Part shown: piece after piece, positions 42,149 through 52,301 of the stretch | Numbering within the stretch: the first letter of the stretch is position 1 | Layout: each line of letters opens with the position of its first letter | Source: Rhodobiaceae bacterium | Lineage (GTDB): Bacteria > Pseudomonadota > Alphaproteobacteria > Rhizobiales > Tepidamorphaceae | Direction of reading: 5' to 3' | Length of the DNA stretch: 64,000 nucleotides | Assembly (NCBI GenBank): GCA_020637985.1 | Contig: JACKJK010000004.1 | Location: 62,001-126,000, forward strand | Position numbers and translations under genes: made by a program | Notes under the pieces: model-generated | Seen by the model: only the letters and a program-made list of their open reading frames with translations | Told to the model about the DNA's origin: nothing | Database searches by the model: none

Positions 42149-45100
42149 AGTCTGCGCGCCGCGCCGATCGCCTGCGAGGCGTCCGGCCCGGCTTCCATCT
42201 GCGCGAAGTCCTCGTAGGTCTGATACTTGTCGCGGATCAGCTTCTGCGCCTCGGCGAGAAGGGCTGCCGCCTCCTCCGGGCGGCTGGCGGCGAGCGCCGA
42301 GTAGCGCAGCTCGTTGTAGGCGTAGTCCTTGAAGGCCAGCGTCGGGCGCGGCGAATCGAGCCGGAACGGCGCCTGCCCGACATCGCGCAGCGCCGGGTCG
42401 TAGCGCAGCAGCGGCCAGTAGCCGCTCGATACCGCACGGTCCTGCTGGTCAAGGCCGCGGCGCAGGTCGTAGCCATGCGCGATGCAGTGGCTGTAGGCGA
42501 GGATCAGCGACGGCCCCTCGTAGGCCTCCGCCTCGCGGAAGGCCTCCAGCGTCTGCTGCGGGTTGGCGCCCATCGCGACCTGCGCGACATAGACGTTGCC
42601 ATAGGCGATCGCCTGCAGCGCGAGGTCCTTGCGCGCGGTGCGCTTTCCTGCCGCGGCGAACTTGGCGATGGCCCCCAGCGGCGTCGCCTTCGACGCCTGC
42701 CCGCCGGTGTTGGAATAGACCTCCGTGTCCATCACCAGCACGTTGACGTTCTGCCCGCTGGCCAGCACATGGTCGAGCCCGCCGTAGCCGATGTCGTAGG
42801 CCCAGCCGTCACCGCCGACGATCCAGATCGAGCGCCGTACCAGGTGATCGACGACCGACAGCAGGTGGTCGGCGGTGGCGTTGCCTTGCAGCGCCAGCAG
42901 CTTCGTCTTCAGTTGTGCCACGCGTTCGCGCTGGGCGCGGATCTCCGACTCGCGGATCTGCGGCGCATCCAGGATCGCCGTCACCAGGTCGTCGCCGACC
43001 TCGCCGGACAACTGGCCCAGCAGATCGCGGGCGAGCGCCACGTGCTTGTCGGCGGCAAGCCGGAAGCCGAGGCCGAACTCGGCGTTGTCCTCGAACAGCG
43101 AATTCGACCACGCCGGCCCGCGCCCCTCGTGGTTCTTCGACCACGGCGTCACCGGCAGGTTGCCGCCGTAGATCGACGAACACCCGGTGGCGTTGGCGAC
43201 CATCAGCCGGTCGCCGAACAGCTGCGACAGCAGCTTCACGTAAGGCGTCTCGCCGCAGCCGGCACAGGCGCCGGAGAACTCGAACAGCGGCTCCAGGAAC
43301 TGCACGCCGCGCACGTTGGCGAAGTCGACGCGGGCACGGTCGTTGACCGGCAGGCTCTCGAAGAAGGCGATGCTGGCGTGCCCGGCCTCCACAAGTCCCG
43401 CCTTGTCGGCAAGGTTGATCGCCTTGACGCCCGGCTCCACCGCGCTCAGCGCCGGACAGGCCTCGACGCACAGCCCGCAGCCGGTGCAGTCCTCGACGTA
43501 GAACTGCAGCGAGAACTGCGTGCCCGGATAGCCGCGCGCGTTGACCGGCGCCGACTTGAAGCCCGCGGGCGCGCGCTCCAGCTCGGCCTCGGCGAAATAC
43601 TTCGCCCGGATCACGCTGTGCGGGCAAACGAAGCTGCACTGGCCGCACTGGATGCACATGTCCGTCCGCCACACCGGCACCTCGTCGGCGACGTTGCGCT
43701 TCTCCCAGGCAGCCGTGCCGGAGGGAAACGTGCCGTCGACCGGCATCGCGCTGACCGGGATATCGTCGCCCGCGCCCTCCATCATCCGCGCCGTTACCCG
43801 CCGCACGAAATCCGGCGCATCGTCGGGCACGATCGCCGGGCGCTCGAAGCCACTTGTCGCAGCGCCAGGCACGTTCACCTCGTGGAGCCGTGCCAGCGCG
43901 CCGTCGACGGCCGCCCAGTTCTGCTCCACAACCCGCCGCCCCTTGCGGCCATAGCTCTTGGCGATCGCCTGCTTGATGCGGTCGATCGCCTCGTCGCGCG
44001 GCAGCACGCCCGACAGCGCGAAGAAGCAGGTTTGCAGGATCGTGTTGGTGCGCCCGCGCAAGCCGATCTCGCGCGCCGCCGCGCTCGCATCGATCACGCA
44101 GAATTTCAGCTTCTTGCCGATGATCTGTTCCTGCACGCCGCGCGGCAGCTTGTCCCACACCTTGTCGGGACCATACGGGCTGTTGAGCAGGAAGGTCGCG
44201 CCCGGTGCCGCAAGCTTCAGCACGTCCGTCTTCATCAGGAAATGGAACTGGTGGCAGGCGACGAAATTCGCCGACGCGATCAGGTAGGGCGAGCGGATCG
44301 GATCGGGCCCGAAGCGCAGGTGCGACACCGTCTGCGCGCCCGACTTGTGCGAATCGTAGACGAAGTAGCCCTGTGCGTAGTGCCCCGCCTCCTCGGCGAT
44401 GATCTTGACGCTGTTCTTGTTGGCCCCGACCGTGCCGTCCGCGCCAAGCCCGTAGAACACCGCGCGCACCACCGTGTCCGGCTCGGTCGAGTAACCCGCA
44501 TCGACAGTGAGGCTCAGGCCGGTGACGTCGTCGGTGATGCCGACGGTGAAGCCGTTCTTCGGCGTCTCGCGTTTCAGCTCGTCGAACACCGCCTTCGCCT
44601 GTGCGGGGTCGAAGTCCTTCGAGGACAGCCCGTAGCGCCCGCCGATGACCGCCGGCATGGCGTCGCGCGCGCCCGTGCGCACCGCCTCGCCGAGTGCCGC
44701 CACGACATCGAGGTAAAGCGGCTCGCCGGTCGCGCCCGGTTCCTTGGTGCGGTCGAGCACGGCGATCGCCTTGCAGCTTTGCGGCAATGCCGCCAGCAGG
44801 TGGCCTGCCGAGAACGGCCTGAACAGCCGCACCGCCAGCACGCCGACCTTCTCGCCGCGCCGGTTGAGGTCGGCAACGGCCGCGCGCACCACCTCGACGC
44901 CCGACCCCATGGCGATGATGACGCGCTCGGCGTCGTCTGCGCCGAAATAGTCGAACAACCGGTAGCGCCGTCCGGTCAGCGCGGCGAAGCGCTCCATCTC
45001 CTCCGCGACGATCCCCGGCGTCGCGGCAAAGAACCGGTTGGCGGCCTCGCGCCCCTGGAAGAAGACGTCCGGGTTCTGCGCCGTGCCGCGCACGAACGGG

Positions 45101-45759
45101 TGTTCGGGATTGAGCGCGCGCGCCCGGTGCGCGCGCACCAGGTCGTCGTCGATCATCGCGCGGATCTGTTCGTCGGGCACCAGCGTCAGCGTGTTGACCT
45201 CGTGCGAAGTTCGGAAGCCGTCGAAGAAATGCACGAAGGGCACGCGCGAGCGCAGCGTCGCGGCCTGCGCGATCAGCGCGCAGTCGTGCGCCTCCTGCAC
45301 CGAGTTCGCGGCCAGCATGGCAAAGCCGGTCGAACGCGCCGCCATGACGTCGGAATGGTCGCCGAAGATCGACAGCGCGTGCGTGGCAACCGAACGCGCC
45401 GCGACATGGAACACCGCCGGCGTCAGCTCGCCGGCGATCTTGAACATGTTGGGCAGCATCAGCAGCAGCCCCTGCGATGCGGTGAAGGTCGTCGTCAGCG
45501 CGCCGGCTTGCAGCGCCCCGTGCACCGCGCCGGCCGCCCCGCCCTCGCTCTGCATCTCCTGCACTACCGGCAGGTTGCCCCAGATGTTGGCGATGCCGCG
45601 CGCCGACCACTCGTCGGCGAGTTCCGCCATCGGCGACGACGGCGTGATCGGGTAGATCGCACAGACCTCGTTGACCCGGTAGGCGACATGCGCGACGGCG
45701 GTGTTGCCGTCCATGGTGGCCTGCACGCCGATTGCCAGCGTCCCGGTGTTGTCAGCCAT
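42145..45759 (-). CDS. nifJ: Pyruvate:ferredoxin (flavodoxin) oxidoreductase, single-chain
   Basis: 1204 residues, the full length of single-chain PFORs. The N-terminal domain I has YPITPSSPMAE, then the gamma and CoA-binding domains. Two 4Fe-4S sites, CIQCGQCSFVCPHS and CTGCGLCVEACPA, are followed by the proximal cluster CAGCGE and the thiamine-diphosphate domain (GDGWAYDIG). It oxidatively decarboxylates pyruvate to acetyl-CoA while reducing ferredoxin or flavodoxin. It overlaps the gene upstream (GltD-like) by 8 bases and the one downstream by 4. Its presence implies low-oxygen metabolism, possibly nitrogen fixation, but no nif genes are in the window. Confidence 0.93.
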   Translation of the reverse strand: MADNTGTLAIGVQATMDGNTAVAHVAYRVNEVCAIYPITPSSPMAELADEWSARGIANIWGNLPVVQEMQSEGGAAGAVHGALQAGALTTTFTASQGLLLMLPNMFKIAGELTPAVFHVAARSVATHALSIFGDHSDVMAARSTGFAMLAANSVQEAHDCALIAQAATLRSRVPFVHFFDGFRTSHEVNTLTLVPDEQIRAMIDDDLVRAHRARALNPEHPFVRGTAQNPDVFFQGREAANRFFAATPGIVAEEMERFAALTGRRYRLFDYFGADDAERVIIAMGSGVEVVRAAVADLNRRGEKVGVLAVRLFRPFSAGHLLAALPQSCKAIAVLDRTKEPGATGEPLYLDVVAALGEAVRTGARDAMPAVIGGRYGLSSKDFDPAQAKAVFDELKRETPKNGFTVGITDDVTGLSLTVDAGYSTEPDTVVRAVFYGLGADGTVGANKNSVKIIAEEAGHYAQGYFVYDSHKSGAQTVSHLRFGPDPIRSPYLIASANFVACHQFHFLMKTDVLKLAAPGATFLLNSPYGPDKVWDKLPRGVQEQIIGKKLKFCVIDASAAAREIGLRGRTNTILQTCFFALSGVLPRDEAIDRIKQAIAKSYGRKGRRVVEQNWAAVDGALARLHEVNVPGAATSGFERPAIVPDDAPDFVRRVTARMMEGAGDDIPVSAMPVDGTFPSGTAAWEKRNVADEVPVWRTDMCIQCGQCSFVCPHSVIRAKYFAEAELERAPAGFKSAPVNARGYPGTQFSLQFYVEDCTGCGLCVEACPALSAVEPGVKAINLADKAGLVEAGHASIAFFESLPVNDRARVDFANVRGVQFLEPLFEFSGACAGCGETPYVKLLSQLFGDRLMVANATGCSSIYGGNLPVTPWSKNHEGRGPAWSNSLFEDNAEFGLGFRLAADKHVALARDLLGQLSGEVGDDLVTAILDAPQIRESEIRAQRERVAQLKTKLLALQGNATADHLLSVVDHLVRRSIWIVGGDGWAYDIGYGGLDHVLASGQNVNVLVMDTEVYSNTGGQASKATPLGAIAKFAAAGKRTARKDLALQAIAYGNVYVAQVAMGANPQQTLEAFREAEAYEGPSLILAYSHCIAHGYDLRRGLDQQDRAVSSGYWPLLRYDPALRDVGQAPFRLDSPRPTLAFKDYAYNELRYSALAASRPEEAAALLAEAQKLIRDKYQTYEDFAQMEAGPDASQAIGAARRL

Positions 45760-47392
45760 TGCGGGACGCCTCCGCGGTCATCTCGATGGCGTGGCACGGA
45801 CACTGGTCGAAGCAGGTCGCGCAGCCGGTGCACCGGTCGTAGTTGAACTCGTAGCGCAGCCCCGGCCCGAGCTTCAGGATCGCCTCTTCCGGGCAGGCCG
45901 CAAAACAGTTGTCGCACTCGTAGCAATCGCCGCAGGAGTAGCAGCGCTGCGCCTCGTAGCGCGCCTCGCGCTCGCTCAGCCCCGCCACGATCTCGTCGAA
46001 GCCTGAGAGTCGTCCCGCACCTTGCAGCGCCGCCTGCTGGCGCTGTTCGGCGTCGGAATAGACCGGCAGGTGCAGCTTGCCGAAATCGACGACCGGGGGC
46101 GGTTCGGATTCCTGGTAAGTACGATCAGATAGCCAGGCGTCGATGTGGCGCGCCGCACGCTTGCCGTGCCCCACCGAGATTGTCACCGACTGCTCGCCCG
46201 GCACCAGGTCACCGCCGGCAAAGACGCCCGGCTCACCGGTCATCAGGTCGGCACCGACCTCGACCGCGCCGTCGCGGGTGAACACGATGCCCGGCACCTT
46301 GCGCAGGAAATTGCTGTCGCTCTGCTGGCCGAGCGCCAGCACGACGGCATCCGCCGACAGGGTCTCGAATTCGCCGGTCGGTTGCGGCCGGCCACCCTCG
46401 TCGAGTTCCATGCGCTCCACCGTCAGGTCGGAACCGGAAATCTCCGTGATGGTGGTCAGCCACTTGATCTTCACGCCCTCCTCGACCGCCTCGTCGGCCT
46501 CGAAGGCGTGTGCCGGCATGTGCTCGCGGTCGCGCCGGTAGACGATCAGCGTCTCGCTCGCGCCAAGCCGCCGCGCAGTGCGCGCGGTGTCCATCGCCGT
46601 GTTGCCGCCGCCGTAGACGACGACGCGGCGCCCGAGCAGCGGCGGACGCCCCTCGCTCGTCTCGTGCAGCAGCGTGACCGCGTCGAGCACGCGCGCCGCA
46701 TCGCGTGTCGGGATGTCGACGCGCTTGCCAAGGCCCGCGCCGATGGCGACGAAGACCGCGTCGAAACCGCCCTCCTGCTTTTCCTGCATCAGATCCTCGA
46801 CCTTGTGGCCGGTGACGATCCTTACCCCGAGCGCCTCGATGCGCGCGACTTCGGCGGCGAGATCCTCGCGCGGCATCCGGTAGGCCGGGATGCCGAAATG
46901 CATCATCCCGCCGGCGACCGGCCCCGCCTCGCGGATCTCGACCTCGTGGCCGAGCCGCGCCAGGTGGTAGGCGGCCGACAGCCCGCACGGCCCCGCGCCC
47001 ACCACCAGCACCTTGCGGCCCGTTGCCGGTGCCGGTGCGGGATACGCCCACCCTTGAGAGGTGGCGAGGTCGCCGAGGTAGCGCTCGACCGCATGGATGC
47101 TGACCGCGGTGTCTACCTCGCCGCGGTTGCAACCGGATTCGCAGGGGTGATAGCAGACCCGCCCGTGCACGGCGGGCATCGGGTTTTCGGCAACCAGATG
47201 CTGCCACGCCTCGCGGTAGCGCCCGGCTTGCGCCAGTGCGAGCCAGCCGCGGATGTCCTCGCCCGCCGGGCAGGCATGGGCGCATGGCGGCGTCAGCGTC
47301 ACGTAGACCGGCCGCTTGTCGCGGACGGGACCGGTGCCACGCGCCACCGTGAGGTCGACCCTCGGCGTGAAGTCCGCAAGCCTGGTGTTCAT
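45752..47392 (-). CDS. GltD-like NADPH oxidoreductase with C-terminal ferredoxin domain
   Basis: 546 residues. The N-terminal Cys-rich segment (CAHACPAGEDI, CYHPCESGCNRG) binds 4Fe-4S, as in glutamate synthase small subunit and NfnB. Two Rossmann folds follow (VLVVGAGPCGLSAAYHL and VVVYGGGNTAMDTA). The C terminus adds a ferredoxin-like part, CYSCGDCYECDNCFAACP and CTGCATCFDQCPC. It likely carries electrons between NAD(P)H and ferredoxin produced by the adjacent PFOR. First gene of the operon with nifJ and the DHOD-like gene. Confidence 0.87.
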   Translation of the reverse strand: MNTRLADFTPRVDLTVARGTGPVRDKRPVYVTLTPPCAHACPAGEDIRGWLALAQAGRYREAWQHLVAENPMPAVHGRVCYHPCESGCNRGEVDTAVSIHAVERYLGDLATSQGWAYPAPAPATGRKVLVVGAGPCGLSAAYHLARLGHEVEIREAGPVAGGMMHFGIPAYRMPREDLAAEVARIEALGVRIVTGHKVEDLMQEKQEGGFDAVFVAIGAGLGKRVDIPTRDAARVLDAVTLLHETSEGRPPLLGRRVVVYGGGNTAMDTARTARRLGASETLIVYRRDREHMPAHAFEADEAVEEGVKIKWLTTITEISGSDLTVERMELDEGGRPQPTGEFETLSADAVVLALGQQSDSNFLRKVPGIVFTRDGAVEVGADLMTGEPGVFAGGDLVPGEQSVTISVGHGKRAARHIDAWLSDRTYQESEPPPVVDFGKLHLPVYSDAEQRQQAALQGAGRLSGFDEIVAGLSEREARYEAQRCYSCGDCYECDNCFAACPEEAILKLGPGLRYEFNYDRCTGCATCFDQCPCHAIEMTAEASRNG

Positions 47393-47508
47393 CGGCGCCC
47401 CCGTCTGATCCGGGAGAGCTTAGTGCAATTCGATGCCCCCGCACAAAACCGTTCAAACCCTGATGCGCGCTGCGTGGCTTCGCCAGAGCAAAAGTCCTGC
47501 GGTTGCGG

Positions 47509-48660
47509 TCAGCGCATGAACATCGGCCCGCCCAGGAGGTGCGCCATGCGTGGACGGTAGGCGTCGATGTCGTACATCGCGTCAACGTCGACGCGGCGCT
47601 TGCCCTTCGTGCTGATATCGGCTGGCTTGGTCGTGTAGCGGCCATCCTCGACGGCGACCATCAGCCCCGTCCTGCCCTCCTCGATCAACTGCACGGTCAT
47701 GATTCCGTAGTTCTTCGGCACCATCAGGTCGACCGCGTCCGGCACGCCCGAACGCAGCAGGTAGCCGAGCTTCTGGTTCATGACGCCGACGCCGGTTCGC
47801 TTCTTCAGGCCCTCGCCCGTACGCTCGCCGATGCCACCGAGCTTGCGGTGGCCATAGGCATCCGCCGGGCCCGTCTCGATGATGTCCTCGTTGCTGACGG
47901 TCGCCCCCTCCGACACCACCACCACGGCATAGTTCGATGCCCGGCTGGCGCGGTCGGCGAGCATGTGCTCGGCAAGCCTGTCGAGATCGAAGGGCACCTC
48001 GGCGATGAGCGTGCGGTCGGCGTCGGCCAGGTACCCCGCCATCAGCGCCGTCATGCCGCAGTTGCGCCCGAACATCTCGACGACGAGGAAGCGCTCGTGG
48101 CTGCCGGCAGCCGTGCGCAAGTTGCTGATCAGCTCCACCGAGCGCGTGACGCAGGTCGAGAAACCGATGCAGTAGTCGGTGCCGAAGACGTCGTTGTCCA
48201 TCGTCTTGGGAATGCACATCGCCTTCGCACCCTCGTTGTGCAGACGAGAGGCGTAGGACAGCGTGTCGTCGCCACCGATGGCGACCAGCACGTCGATCTT
48301 CAGGGCCTCGAGCACACGAAGCACATGGTCCGTGATGTCGACCGTGCCGCCTTCGCCAGGCGCGCGCGCCGCTAGGAACTCCGGCAGCTCGCCGGCACGC
48401 ATGCGCGAGGGATTGGTGCGCGAGGTGTGCAGGATCGTGCCGCCGGTTCGGTCGATGTTGCGCACTCCAGCGGGCGTCAGCACAATGCGGGCGTCCGCGG
48501 TTCCCTCCAGATCGTCGGGATTGCAGTTGACCGGACCCGCCCAGCCGCGCCGAAAGCCGGTCACGCTCCAGCCACGCGCGGACGCCTCGTTGACCATCGC
48601 CTTGATCGCGGCATTGAGGCCGGGAACGTCACCGCCGCCTGTCAGGATTCCGATGTGCAT
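47509..48660 (-). CDS. Pyrophosphate-dependent 6-phosphofructokinase
   Basis: 383 residues of the phosphofructokinase family. GGDDT (129-133), with a second Asp where ATP-dependent enzymes have Gly, and PKTMDND (151-157), with Lys in place of Gly, are the two positions that define PPi-dependent enzymes. The 6-phosphate site and catalytic loop (TMDND, MFGRNCG) are present. It interconverts fructose 6-phosphate and the 1,6-bisphosphate reversibly with pyrophosphate, saving ATP. A strong GGAGGAG site precedes the ATG. About 120 bases separate it from the PFOR operon, which points to linked low-energy carbon metabolism. Confidence 0.9.
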   Translation of the reverse strand: MHIGILTGGGDVPGLNAAIKAMVNEASARGWSVTGFRRGWAGPVNCNPDDLEGTADARIVLTPAGVRNIDRTGGTILHTSRTNPSRMRAGELPEFLAARAPGEGGTVDITDHVLRVLEALKIDVLVAIGGDDTLSYASRLHNEGAKAMCIPKTMDNDVFGTDYCIGFSTCVTRSVELISNLRTAAGSHERFLVVEMFGRNCGMTALMAGYLADADRTLIAEVPFDLDRLAEHMLADRASRASNYAVVVVSEGATVSNEDIIETGPADAYGHRKLGGIGERTGEGLKKRTGVGVMNQKLGYLLRSGVPDAVDLMVPKNYGIMTVQLIEEGRTGLMVAVEDGRYTTKPADISTKGKRRVDVDAMYDIDAYRPRMAHLLGGPMFMR

Positions 48661-48752
48661 GGGCTCCTCCTCTCACTGTTGCCGCACCGATGGCCGCCGG
48701 GGAGCAGGAAACCACGGCAGCGCATCCGCCGCCACCCGCACCTTGCGGACCC

Positions 48753-48772
48753 GCCGGGGCAGCAACCCCGGC
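48753..48772 (-). terminator. Possible weak terminator hairpin after the Aas gene
   Basis: GCCGGGG and CCCCGGC form a 7-bp stem around a 6-nt loop in the 127-base gap downstream of the Aas stop and upstream of the phosphofructokinase gene. No T-run follows, so termination is uncertain. Confidence 0.3.
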
Positions 48773-48787
48773 AGATCGCATGCTCGC

Positions 48788-51700
48788 CTAGCCCGCCACG
48801 CGTTCGGCTGCCGGCGTGCCGGCGCGCACCAGCGTCTCGACACCGGCGAAGTCGACCTTGCCGGAACCCAGTACCGGAACGCGCTCGACGACGCGCACAT
48901 CGGCCGGCACCATCAGGTCCATCGCGCCCTTGCCCTTGGCATATTCCATGAACTGCGTGCGCGTGGCCTCGGGCGCGTCGGTGATCATCACCAGACGCTC
49001 GCCCTTGCGCTCGTCCTTCGCGGTTGCCACGGCGCAAAGCCTGCCAGGCCACAGCTCGCCGGCGAGCGCCTCGACCGCGGCCAGCGAGACCATCTCGCCG
49101 CCGATCTTGGCGAAACGCTTGGCGCGCCCGCGGATGGCGACGAAGCCTTCGGCGTCGACGGTGACGATGTCGCCGGTGTCATGCCAGCCGTCCGCCGGCG
49201 GTTCCAGCACGCCGGGATTCTCGGCGCGCAGGTAGCCCGCCATGACGTTGGGGCCGCGCACGAACAGCCGCCCGCCCTCCTCGACGCCGGGCACCGGGTC
49301 GAGCCGGTACTCCATGCCCGGCATGATCTTCCCGACCGTGCCGGACTTGGCGTACATCGGCGTGTTGATGGAGATGATCGGCGCCGTTTCAGTGACGCCA
49401 TAGCCTTCCAGGATGCGCAGCCCGAACTTCTCCATGTAGGTCTGTCGCGTCGACGCCTTCACCGGCTCGGCGCCGGAGAAGCAGTAGCGGATCGAGCGCA
49501 GGTCGTAGGGGTGCGCGGTGCGCGCATAGCCAGTGAGAAACGTGTCGGTGCCGAAGATGATGGTGGCGTTGGAGCCGTAGATCAGTTCGGGCACGATGCG
49601 GTAGTGCAGCGGCGAGGGATAGAAATAGACCGGCACGCCGGACATCAGCGGCAGGATGGTCCCCGCCGTCAGGCCGAAGGAATGGAACACCGGCAGGACG
49701 TTGAAGACCTTGTCGGAGCTGTTGAAGTCGATCCGGCTTGCCGCCTGCACGGCATTGGCCAGCAGGTTGGCGTGGGTCAGCACGACACCCTTGGGCGCAC
49801 CTTCCGAGCCTGACGTGAACAGGACGACCGCCGCGTCGCCGGGTTTGCGGGCAGCGCGCGGCTTGTCCCTGCGCAGATGGCCAAGCAGCTTGTCGACAAG
49901 GCCGATCGACTGGCGCACGTCCTCCAGCCAGACTATGTCCGCGTCGCGGCCGATTTCCGCGACCAGGTCGCCGAGGCGGGCCTGCTCGACGAAGGCGCGC
50001 GAGGTGATGACGCTGCGCACCTGCGCCGCGCGGCAGGCCGAACGGATGTTGGCCGCACCGCTGGTGAAGTTGATCATAGCTGGCACCTTGCCCGCCGACA
50101 TCACGGCGAGCATCGTGGCCGCCGCCGCGTTGGCATTCGGCAGCATGACGCCGATCGTCTCCTCGCCGGCAAAGCGGGAACGGAAGCGTTCGGCGAGAAC
50201 TGCGATCCCGGTCAGCAGCCGGCCATAGCTCAGCGAACCTGCCAGCGGATCCTGCACGGCGGGCTTGCGCATGCCGCGGTCGCGCGCCGTCTCGATGATG
50301 CGCTCCAGCACCGTCGTATCGGTCCGCGTCGTGCGGAAGATGAGGTCGGACATCACTTCGTAGAGCGCCGCTCCCGCCGCCGCGCGCCGCGCCCGGCCCT
50401 TCAGTTCCTCGCCGACCTCCAGCTTCACCGGGTCCAGGATCTTCACCCGCACCTTGGGGAAAAGCCTGCGGCGCACGTGCACCGAGGTGAGCCGCGAGAA
50501 GTAGGTCTTCTCCAGCCCGTCGATACGGATCGGCACGACGGACGAACCGGTCTTGTCGGCAACCATCGCCGCGCCGTCGTAGACCTTCATCAGCCCGCCG
50601 GTGACGGTGATGCGGCCTTCCGGGAAGATGACCAACGGATCGCCCTCCTGCACCGCCTTGATCAGCGTGCGCGTCGCCATCGGCTTGGAGGGATCGAGCG
50701 GGATCGCCCGCGTCATCTTCAGGAACGGCCTGACCCACCATGCCTTGGCGATGGTGTGGTCGATGGCGAACACCGGGTCCTCGTCGGTCAGCACCAGCGC
50801 CAGCGCGCCGTCGAGGAAACTGACGTGATTGAGCGCCAGCACCGGGGCCGTACCGGCCCTGGCGATGTTGTCGAGGCCCTCGACCTCCAGCCGGAAGAAG
50901 GCGCGGAACAGGATCGACACGAAGTCGCGCAGCGGATTTGTCGGCAGGTAGCGCAGCATCAGCCACGCCACCGCCGCGTTGAGCGCGGCTAGCCCCGCCA
51001 TCACCTGGGCGATGGTGATCCCACGCGTCTGCAGCACCGCCACCAGTCCGCCCGCGCCAGCCATCATCAGCGCCGACACGATGTTGACGGCGGCGATGAC
51101 GCGGGCGCGGTGGTCCTCGCGCGCCCAGGCCTGCAGCGCGGAAAAGGTCGGCACGGCGACGAAGGCCCCACCGCAGGCAAGCCCGGCGAGGTCGACACCG
51201 GCGCGGATGGCATCGGGCTGGGCGAAGAAGTCACGCAGGGAAGTGACGGCGGCATGCGCATCGGCGGTCCACAGCAGGTAGCCGAGATCGGCCCCGAACA
51301 GCGCCATCAGCGTGGCGCCGGCAGGCGCTGGCAGCAACACGATGCGCCCGGCGCACAGCCACGCCGCGATCGCCGAACCCACGGCGATGGAAATCGCGAA
51401 CACCGCCAGATAGGCCGTCACCGCCATCTCGTGGCCGCCGAGCGTTTCCTTCACCATCGCCGGCAGGACCGACATCACGATGGCGCCGGCAAGCCAGAAC
51501 CACGAGGTCATCAGCGCGGTACGCCACAGCCGGGTGTCCGCCCGCAGCTCGCGCACCAGGCGCCAGCTCGAGCGCAGGATGTTCCAGTCGATCTTCAGGT
51601 CGGGCGCATGGCAGCCCGAACGCGGGATGAAGCGGCTGGCCAGCCAGCAGGCGACCGCGAAGGCCATCATCAGCGGTCCGAAGACCTGCACCGACGCCCC

Positions 51701-52195
51701 CGCGCTCGAAACCAGCCCGCCGGCGATCGTGCCGGTCAGGATGGCGACGAAGGTCGCGCCCTCGATCCAGGCGTTGGCCCGCGGCAGCTCGCTCTTTTCC
51801 AGGTGGTCGGGAAGGATGCCGTACTTGACCGGGCCGAACAGCGCCGAGACGGTTCCGAACAGGAACAGCGCGAACAGCAGCACGGGGATTGAGGAGAAGG
51901 CGAAGCCCGTCACCGCGATCGCCGCGGCGCCGACTTCGGCGAATTTCAGCCGGCGGGCCATGTCGGCCTTGTCGTAGCGGTCGGCGAGTTCGCCGCCCAG
52001 CGCCGAGAACAGCATGAAGGGGGCGATGAAGATCGCACCCGCCAGCGTGATCAGCGGCGCAGCTTCCGCCGCCGACAGCTGGAACAGGATGAGGAACACC
52101 ATCGTGTTCTTCAGGAAGTTGTCATTGAAGGCTGACAGGAACTGGGTCCAGAACAGCGGCGCGAAACGACGGGAGGTCATCAGGGGATGTTGCAT
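48788..52195 (-). CDS. aas: Lysophospholipid transporter / 2-acyl-GPE acyltransferase / acyl-ACP synthetase fusion
   Basis: 1135 residues. Residues ~1-410 are an MFS-type transporter like LplT (FLSAFNDNFLKNTMVF). A PlsC domain follows with the HX4D motif (NHVSFLD) and FPEGRIT. The C-terminal ~500 residues are an AMP-binding acyl-ACP/CoA ligase (FTSGSEGAPKGV, YGVTETAP, DTGDIV, catalytic Lys in GSGKVD). The fused enzyme flips lysophospholipid into the cytoplasm and re-acylates it. ATG 52195 has AAGGA 8 bases upstream; the longer frame is not supported. It is last in the unit with PspA and the YiaAB-like gene, consistent with membrane repair. Confidence 0.9.
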   Translation of the reverse strand: MQHPLMTSRRFAPLFWTQFLSAFNDNFLKNTMVFLILFQLSAAEAAPLITLAGAIFIAPFMLFSALGGELADRYDKADMARRLKFAEVGAAAIAVTGFAFSSIPVLLFALFLFGTVSALFGPVKYGILPDHLEKSELPRANAWIEGATFVAILTGTIAGGLVSSAGASVQVFGPLMMAFAVACWLASRFIPRSGCHAPDLKIDWNILRSSWRLVRELRADTRLWRTALMTSWFWLAGAIVMSVLPAMVKETLGGHEMAVTAYLAVFAISIAVGSAIAAWLCAGRIVLLPAPAGATLMALFGADLGYLLWTADAHAAVTSLRDFFAQPDAIRAGVDLAGLACGGAFVAVPTFSALQAWAREDHRARVIAAVNIVSALMMAGAGGLVAVLQTRGITIAQVMAGLAALNAAVAWLMLRYLPTNPLRDFVSILFRAFFRLEVEGLDNIARAGTAPVLALNHVSFLDGALALVLTDEDPVFAIDHTIAKAWWVRPFLKMTRAIPLDPSKPMATRTLIKAVQEGDPLVIFPEGRITVTGGLMKVYDGAAMVADKTGSSVVPIRIDGLEKTYFSRLTSVHVRRRLFPKVRVKILDPVKLEVGEELKGRARRAAAGAALYEVMSDLIFRTTRTDTTVLERIIETARDRGMRKPAVQDPLAGSLSYGRLLTGIAVLAERFRSRFAGEETIGVMLPNANAAAATMLAVMSAGKVPAMINFTSGAANIRSACRAAQVRSVITSRAFVEQARLGDLVAEIGRDADIVWLEDVRQSIGLVDKLLGHLRRDKPRAARKPGDAAVVLFTSGSEGAPKGVVLTHANLLANAVQAASRIDFNSSDKVFNVLPVFHSFGLTAGTILPLMSGVPVYFYPSPLHYRIVPELIYGSNATIIFGTDTFLTGYARTAHPYDLRSIRYCFSGAEPVKASTRQTYMEKFGLRILEGYGVTETAPIISINTPMYAKSGTVGKIMPGMEYRLDPVPGVEEGGRLFVRGPNVMAGYLRAENPGVLEPPADGWHDTGDIVTVDAEGFVAIRGRAKRFAKIGGEMVSLAAVEALAGELWPGRLCAVATAKDERKGERLVMITDAPEATRTQFMEYAKGKGAMDLMVPADVRVVERVPVLGSGKVDFAGVETLVRAGTPAAERVAG

Positions 52196-52301
52196 CGGAC
52201 CGTCCTTCGAAAAATCCGCCGCCACGTTCTCACGCAGACATGAACAGGGCGTTGTGGCGGCGGGGTTTGTCTTGGCTGAATGAGCAGGCGTCAAGCGCCG
52301 G

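Noticed and set aside
42475..45846. Open frame of over 1100 codons antisense to the PFOR gene
   Set aside because: GC-rich DNA has few stop codons in the opposite frames. The translation is Arg/His/Gly-rich with no domain, and the sense strand encodes a complete PFOR.
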